Origin: Sulfitobacter sp. HGT1
GTDB lineage: Bacteria > Pseudomonadota > Alphaproteobacteria > Rhodobacterales > Rhodobacteraceae
Length of the DNA stretch: 64,000 nt
NCBI RefSeq assembly: GCF_013282155.1
Contig: NZ_BLWI01000003.1
Location: 27,559-91,558 of the forward strand
Reading direction: 5' to 3'
Within the stretch, counting starts at the first letter, position 1. Each line of letters starts with the position of its first letter. The notes beneath the pieces were generated by a model. It did not search any database. It was not told the origin of the DNA and worked only from the letters and a program-made list of their open reading frames with translations. Position numbers and translations under genes: made by a program. Shown here piece by piece: positions 60,014 through 64,000 of this stretch.

Positions 60014-60910
60014 TCAATGAAAACCAACACACCCGTCTGGCTTTGCTGCGATCAGCCGCGCCCCCAAAGCGCCAAAGGCTTGGAGCATGACGCCATGGGC
60101 ATGGACAGTTTCTTTGCGCAAATCGCCCGCTGTTGTCGCACCTCGCATCAATTTTTGCCAGTCTGGGATCACTTCAGAGACTTGATCCCAATAGGCGATC
60201 ACAGTGCTTTCGGTGTCTTCACCAAACCGGTCCGCTTCTTGCCCAGCCAGCCATTTGTTGGCTTGATTCAGACTGGACAAGGTGAAGAGCTTTTTGGCTC
60301 GGTTTGAGAGCGACGTTTTTTCTAACTCAATGAATTCCTGAAAAAACGGGATTTCCTCCAGCACTCGCGTGCTCAAACGTGCTAATGGGTTCCTGCGGTC
60401 ATAAAGGACATTCAGCGACCCAGATGGGCGCACTGCATTTTTGTTTAGGTCTGCGAACATTTGCTGGCAGCGCCCCAACCCTTCATCCACAAAGAGAACA
60501 ACTGAAATCGTTTCGTTTTCTAGCTTGGGTCGTGTTTTTAGAGCCTCTTCAATTGCTGCTCGACGATGTTGTCCGTCATTCAAGATGATGCTCGCAGTCA
60601 TCGATAGCCTGAGTTCGCCGACATTGCGAAACTGAAGGCTGTCGTTGGCAGAGGAAAACTCAAGATCACCGTCCACAGATGCGCAAAGCGACGAAAGGGT
60701 ATATTCTTCGAAGTTTTCGGACAGATAGGATGCAATCTGGGGAACGCGGACATTTGACAAAACGCGTTGAGCGCGCAGGTCTGCGGGCAGTTCCTGGCTA
60801 TCGAATTCGAAAATCTTTGGGACCATCTTAAGTGGCACCATGATCACATAATATTCGGTTCCAGCCTGCACGCCGCGTATTGCTGCGAAATTGTAGAAAT
60901 TACCGCTCAT
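60014..60910 (-). pseudogene. dndB: DndB-like DGQHR protein, 3'-truncated by IS21
   Basis: A 298-codon frame whose first 293 codons are native and last five (CVGFH) are read from the IS21 end. The N-terminus (FYNFAAIRGVQAGTEYYVIMVPLKMVPKIFEFD), the ELPADLRAQRVLSNVRVPQIA stretch and the hallmark DGQHR (in ILNDGQHRRAAI) identify the DndB family, found in dndBCDE DNA phosphorothioation operons. Intact DndB is usually some 60-70 residues longer. The ATG at 60910 follows GGGGGG. dndC, D and E would lie downstream, but IS21/IS66 sequence is there instead. Confidence 0.78.
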
Positions 60911-61098
60911 GAGACCCCCCTGATTAAGATGGAAGTCTATGGAAGTCGTCTGGGAAGTCAACAGCGATCGGAGCGGATTGCCTTAGAGATGTGACACGTG
61001 GACACGAATCCTCGATGGGATAATTCATATAGCCGATAGACACGAGCAATTTCGAAGCTGTGCTCAGTGTTACCCTTATAGAAGAGCCAGAGAAAGGG

Positions 61099-61117
61099 AA
61101 GCCCGATTGCCGGGCTT
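61099..61117 (+). other. Hairpin in the leader of the ParB-domain gene
   Basis: AAGCCCG-ATTGC-CGGGCTT is a perfect 7-bp stem with a 5-base loop, 49 bases before the start codon of the large ParB-domain gene. The region also carries the divergent promoters for that gene and dndB. A role in translation control or attenuation is possible. Confidence 0.45.
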
Positions 61118-61166
61118 GAAAGGATTGAGAGAGTCTCATCCGGGCCCGTCCAAAAGGACGAAACCC

Positions 61167-63347
61167 ATGGCAAAATCCCAAACCAAAGCGAAGATTACAA
61201 AGCCGCCGGTGGCCACTAAAACTGCTGACGCCGCCACGACCGCGATCGCAATGACCCAGGACCTCCGCATGATCCCGCTGGATCAGTTGGAACTTAGCCA
61301 GCTCAATGTGCGCAAAGTTGCGGCGAGTGCGACCGACGACGCAGAACTTCTCGCCAGTATTCGCGAAAACGGTATCAAGCAAAACCTTGTCGTTCATGTG
61401 TTGCCTGACGGGAAATTCGCAGTGGATGCAGGTGGTCGTCGCTTGAAGGCGCTCAAGCAGCTGGCAATTGATGGTATCATCCCGAACGATCATCCTGTCT
61501 CGTGTTTGGTCGAAGATGAGCAAAACGCGATTGTCACTTCGACAACGGAAAATCTCCAGCGCGCGGCCATGCATCCTGCAGACCAATTCGAAGCATTTGC
61601 GCAGATGATCGCCGAGGGCCGCAAAGAAGACGACATTGCACTAAAGTTTGGCGTCAGTGTTGATCTGGTGCGCCGTCGTCTCAAATTGGCCCGTATCGCG
61701 CCAGAACTTATCGAGCAATTCCGCGCCGGTGAGCTGACACTGGAATGCGTCATGGCGTTCACCTTGACCGATGATCATGATCGTCAATTGACGGTCTGGA
61801 ACGCAGTCAAAGACAGCTATCACATTCATCCGCAGTCCATCAAACGTCAGCTGACCGAGACGGCACATTCTGCCAGTTCAAGCATCGGGCGCTTTGTCGG
61901 CATTGAGGCCTATGAAGCGGCAGGTGGTGTCCTGTTACGTGACCTTTTCGACGATAATGCGGCAGCCCATATGGAAAACCCTGAGCTTCTGGAACGTCTT
62001 GCGGTCGAAAAGCTTCAAGACGCGGCAAAAGTATACGAAGCAGATTGGAAGTGGGTCGAAGTGCACTTGTCCATCGATTACGGTGCCTTCCGGAGTTTTG
62101 GGCGCGTCTATCCACAAGACATTGAACCTGATGCTGACCTGCTGGCCGAAGAGAATGCTCTGATGGCACGAGAAGAAGAACTGGCAGCGGCTAGTGACGG
62201 TGCAGATTGGACGGATGCCGAGGCAGATGAATATAACGCCATTGAGCCGCGGCTGCGCGAAATCGAAGCCCTGCAGAAGGCGCGTCAGCCCTACGCAACT
62301 GCGGATCAGGCGATCGCAGGGTGCGTCGTCACGATTGGTCATGACGGCGCATTGCGGGTCGAGAAGGGTTTGGTGCGTCCTGAGGACATTCCCGTCGCTG
62401 CGGAGCAGACTGAAGATCCCGTAGATGGTGATGCGGAGATTATTGTTACCCGCCCGAATGTGACCCTTCCGACGTCCTCAGCACCCGTTCCAGTCTCGGA
62501 CCCGGCGACAACGCTGCGCAAAGCAGATGGTATCTCAGCAAGTCTGGCAGATGACCTGCGTGCTTCGCGTCAGCATATTCTGCGCGCGCATTTGGCTGCA
62601 GATTATGACGTGGCCTTTGATGCGATGCTCTATGCATTGTGTGAACAGGCATTGTCACGTTCCTACGGAACAGAGGCGCTCAATATCTCAATCAGTCCGT
62701 TCCTGGCCCAAAACCGTGAGACCCTGCACGTCGACACGGTCGCACAAAAGATGCTTGATGCGCTGGAGCAGGATCTTGCGATCGAGTGGATGGAGCTGGA
62801 AAAACCAGACGACTTTCGAGCGATGTCCGCGCTTCCCCGGCCCCAGAAGCAAGCCTTGTTCGCTTGGGCCGTGGGTCTGGCGATCAAGCCGCAGCTTCTG
62901 TCAGACAACCACCCTACCCCGATCATCGAGGAAATTGGTGCGCGTTTGGACGTCGATGTTGCAGCCTGTTGGCGCCCGACAGCTTCGACATACTGGGGGC
63001 GGGTCAACAAAGGTCACGCGGTCTCAATGGCCCGTAAACTTGTCGGCGACGATTATGCCGAGGAACGCAGCAGAGAACGCAAAGGCGATATTGCGGCCGC
63101 GATGGAACGTGCATTCGCTGAGAATGCCGCCGAAACGGAAGGCTTTGACGCAGTGGTTGCCTCCAAAACGGCCCGCTGGCTTCCTGATGGTATGGCATTC
63201 AAGGGTGCCGATGATCTGGTGGAGACGTCCAGTTCGCCAAGTCCGTCAGACGTTGATGAAGCGGAAGATGACGGTGAAACAGACTCAGATGTTGAAGATA
63301 CTGCGCCAGATGCGCTGCCAGCTTTCTTGAGCGAAACAGCAGCTTAG
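61167..63347 (+). CDS. Large ParB-domain plasmid protein
   Basis: A 726-residue protein. Residues about 36-125 form a ParB/Spo0J N-terminal domain (IPLDQLELSQLNVRK, ENGIKQNLVVHVLPDGKFAVDAGGRRLKAL, ENLQRAAMHPADQFEAF), and 140-200 an HTH (DDIALKFGVSVDLVRRRLKLARI). The remaining 500 residues are helical and end in a very acidic tail (DVDEAEDDGETDSDVEDTAPD). It is much longer than partition ParB and has no ParA next to it, so it is more likely one of the ParB-like proteins of plasmid leading regions than a segregation protein. The ATG at 61167 follows AAGGAC. Confidence 0.88.
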   Translation: MAKSQTKAKITKPPVATKTADAATTAIAMTQDLRMIPLDQLELSQLNVRKVAASATDDAELLASIRENGIKQNLVVHVLPDGKFAVDAGGRRLKALKQLAIDGIIPNDHPVSCLVEDEQNAIVTSTTENLQRAAMHPADQFEAFAQMIAEGRKEDDIALKFGVSVDLVRRRLKLARIAPELIEQFRAGELTLECVMAFTLTDDHDRQLTVWNAVKDSYHIHPQSIKRQLTETAHSASSSIGRFVGIEAYEAAGGVLLRDLFDDNAAAHMENPELLERLAVEKLQDAAKVYEADWKWVEVHLSIDYGAFRSFGRVYPQDIEPDADLLAEENALMAREEELAAASDGADWTDAEADEYNAIEPRLREIEALQKARQPYATADQAIAGCVVTIGHDGALRVEKGLVRPEDIPVAAEQTEDPVDGDAEIIVTRPNVTLPTSSAPVPVSDPATTLRKADGISASLADDLRASRQHILRAHLAADYDVAFDAMLYALCEQALSRSYGTEALNISISPFLAQNRETLHVDTVAQKMLDALEQDLAIEWMELEKPDDFRAMSALPRPQKQALFAWAVGLAIKPQLLSDNHPTPIIEEIGARLDVDVAACWRPTASTYWGRVNKGHAVSMARKLVGDDYAEERSRERKGDIAAAMERAFAENAAETEGFDAVVASKTARWLPDGMAFKGADDLVETSSSPSPSDVDEAEDDGETDSDVEDTAPDALPAFLSETAA

Positions 63348-63377
63348 TCCAGCACTTTCAGACAGCAGTATCTATTT

Positions 63378-63407
63378 GGGCCGTCCTTGCAAAAAGGGCG
63401 GCCCTTT
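63378..63407 (+). terminator. Rho-independent terminator after the ParB-domain gene
   Basis: GGGCCGTCCTT pairs with AAGGGCGGCCC (one T-G pair) around GCAAA and is followed by TTT. It lies 30 bases after the stop codon. Confidence 0.82.
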
Positions 63408-63465
63408 CCGACTGGCGGGTGCCCCAGGCTGAAATTGGTTCAGCTCGCCTGCACGGAGACGACCC

Positions 63466-63846
63466 ATGACTACTGTATTGCAAAACAACCCTACGACCGA
63501 GGCCGCACTGATCGCAGCCCAAAACGATGCATTCCGCAAATCGATCATGTTCTTCAACGATGCTGAAGACACGCCCAAAGGTCAGTTTGTGATGACTTCC
63601 GGTGTCGCAGCCTTGGGTCCGGACGCACGTCTGGCCGCCACGCGCCAAGTGGCAGCGTTTGAGGCGTTCACGCCCGACAATGACCCCCACGGCTGGCATG
63701 AGTTTGGCGCGGTTGAGGTCTTTGGCACAACGATCTGGTTTAAAGTGGATTTGTATGACGTCAATTATGAAATGGGCTCAGATGTGCCAACTGATCCGGA
63801 ACAGACGCGCCGCGTTCTGACGTTGCTTCTGCCATCAGAATACTGA
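63466..63846 (+). CDS. DUF3768 family protein
   Basis: A 126-residue protein of the DUF3768 family, small soluble proteins encoded mainly on alphaproteobacterial plasmids; function unknown. The segment TSGVAALGPDARLAATRQVAAFEAFTPDNDPHGWHEFGAVEVFG and the following strand-rich TIWFKVDLYDVNYEMGSDVPTDPEQTRRVLTLLLPSEY cover the domain. The ATG at 63466 has GGAGACGACCC upstream. It is flanked by two terminators and is thus a single-gene unit beside the ParB-domain gene. Confidence 0.9.
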   Translation: MTTVLQNNPTTEAALIAAQNDAFRKSIMFFNDAEDTPKGQFVMTSGVAALGPDARLAATRQVAAFEAFTPDNDPHGWHEFGAVEVFGTTIWFKVDLYDVNYEMGSDVPTDPEQTRRVLTLLLPSEY

Positions 63847-63875
63847 CGTCCCTTCCCTCCTGTTAATCAAATTTT

Positions 63876-63905
63876 AGGCCGCTCTCTGATTGAGGGCGGC
63901 CTTTT
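63876..63905 (+). terminator. Rho-independent terminator after DUF3768
   Basis: AGGCCGCTCTC pairs with GAGGGCGGCCT (one wobble) around TGATT and is followed by TTTT. It ends the DUF3768 transcript. Confidence 0.85.
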
Positions 63906-63964
63906 CCTGCTGGCGGACTTCAACGCACGAGATTGTCTCAGCAGCCGTCATAGGAGGCCACAAA

Positions 63965-64000
63965 ATGGCACAAACACGCGACTACAAGATCACCCTATAT
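63965..64000 (+). CDS. Start of a further gene (cut by window end)
   Basis: An ATG preceded by a strong ribosome binding site (TAGGAGGCCACAAA) opens a frame reading MAQTRDYKITLY, then the window ends. Twelve codons are too few to name a product. The strong Shine-Dalgarno and the position in a run of small plasmid genes make it a probable gene. Confidence 0.65.
   Translation, partial: MAQTRDYKITLY

Larger units (their letters stand above)
57534..60029 (+). mobile_element. Complete IS21-family element
   Basis: A 2,496-base element bounded by 29-base perfect terminal inverted repeats (57534-57562 and 60001-60029, outer bases TGTTGGTTTTCATTGAGAAC), with a second internal repeat near each end (TTTTCA...TTGACCCA type). 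The two genes istA and istB are intact and in the usual order. No target-site duplication is present: the flanks are ...GTCAGGTAA and CACCCGTC... . The left flank is IS66 tnpC and the right flank is dndB, so the element sits on a rearrangement junction. Confidence 0.93.

Noticed and set aside
57526..60037. Target-site duplication around IS21
   Set aside because: The bases on the two sides (GTCAGGTAA and CACCCGTC) do not match at any length from 4 to 8.
61167..63347. True partition ParB
   Set aside because: The length is far above partition ParB, there is no ParA within the window and no parS-like array was seen.
1..64000. tRNA, rRNA or CRISPR features
   Set aside because: No cloverleaf-like or rRNA sequence and no regular direct-repeat array with unique spacers was noticed; the phased GTGCAC triplet is too short to be CRISPR.

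Overview
The window looks like part of a conjugative plasmid (or integrative conjugative element) of an alphaproteobacterium, most likely the Rhodobacteraceae/Roseobacter group. The evidence is the GC-rich coding style, a VirB/VirD4 type IV secretion system (T4SS) with a VirD2-type relaxase, DUF736 and DUF3768 plasmid genes, several toxin-antitoxin pairs, and mobile catabolic clusters with TRAP and branched-chain ABC transporters. No replication initiator, true ParA/ParB pair, rRNA, tRNA or CRISPR array was seen, so plasmid versus ICE cannot be settled from this window.

Layout. 0.3-5.7 kb: a dead tyrosine integrase copy, a hipBA pair with an operator array, a DUF736 gene, an AbiEi-type antitoxin whose toxin is reduced to a short remnant, and a small plasmid gene. 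5.9-10.7 kb: a candidate oriT, mobC-like gene, virD2 and virD4. 11.1-17.7 kb: a catabolic island (LysR regulator, DctPQM TRAP transporter, short-chain dehydrogenase, split transketolase). 18.1-18.7 kb: an intact integrase in inverted orientation to the dead copy. 19.0-19.9 kb: a membrane protein derived from cytochrome oxidase subunit I that has lost its metal ligands. 20.0-31.3 kb: a virB operon on the minus strand, in the order leader gene, B1, B2, B3, B4, B7-like lipoprotein, B1/B5 hybrid, B5, small secreted protein, B6, B8, B9, B10, B11. 31.4-35.0 kb: a TrbM-like secreted protein, XRE regulator, hicAB and two genes of unknown function.

35.5-47.2 kb: a second catabolic island with a branched-chain-type ABC transporter (livKMHFG), hydantoinase/oxoprolinase subunits hyuB and hyuA, an AraC regulator and a divergent class III aminotransferase. 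Together these suggest uptake and ATP-dependent opening of a cyclic amide, followed by transamination of the resulting amino acid. 47.5-48.5 kb: the C-terminal nuclease and immunity module of a polymorphic (CDI-type) toxin, cut off by an amber codon. 48.8-50.0 kb: a WYL regulator divergent from a RidA-family gene. 50.4-54.3 kb: a DapA-family lyase, aminotransferase and ornithine-cyclodeaminase-family gene, divergent from a LuxR-type regulator. 54.5-60.9 kb: a DUF6880 gene, a decapitated IS66, a complete IS21-family element and a 3'-truncated dndB whose partners are missing. 61.2-64.0 kb: a large ParB-domain plasmid protein, DUF3768 and the start of another gene.

How it fits together. MobC, VirD2 and VirD4 would process and couple plasmid DNA to the VirB channel encoded 10-20 kb away. 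The relaxase block and the VirB block are separated by the TRAP island and the integrase. Toxin-antitoxin pairs would stabilise the replicon, and the catabolic islands are accessory cargo.
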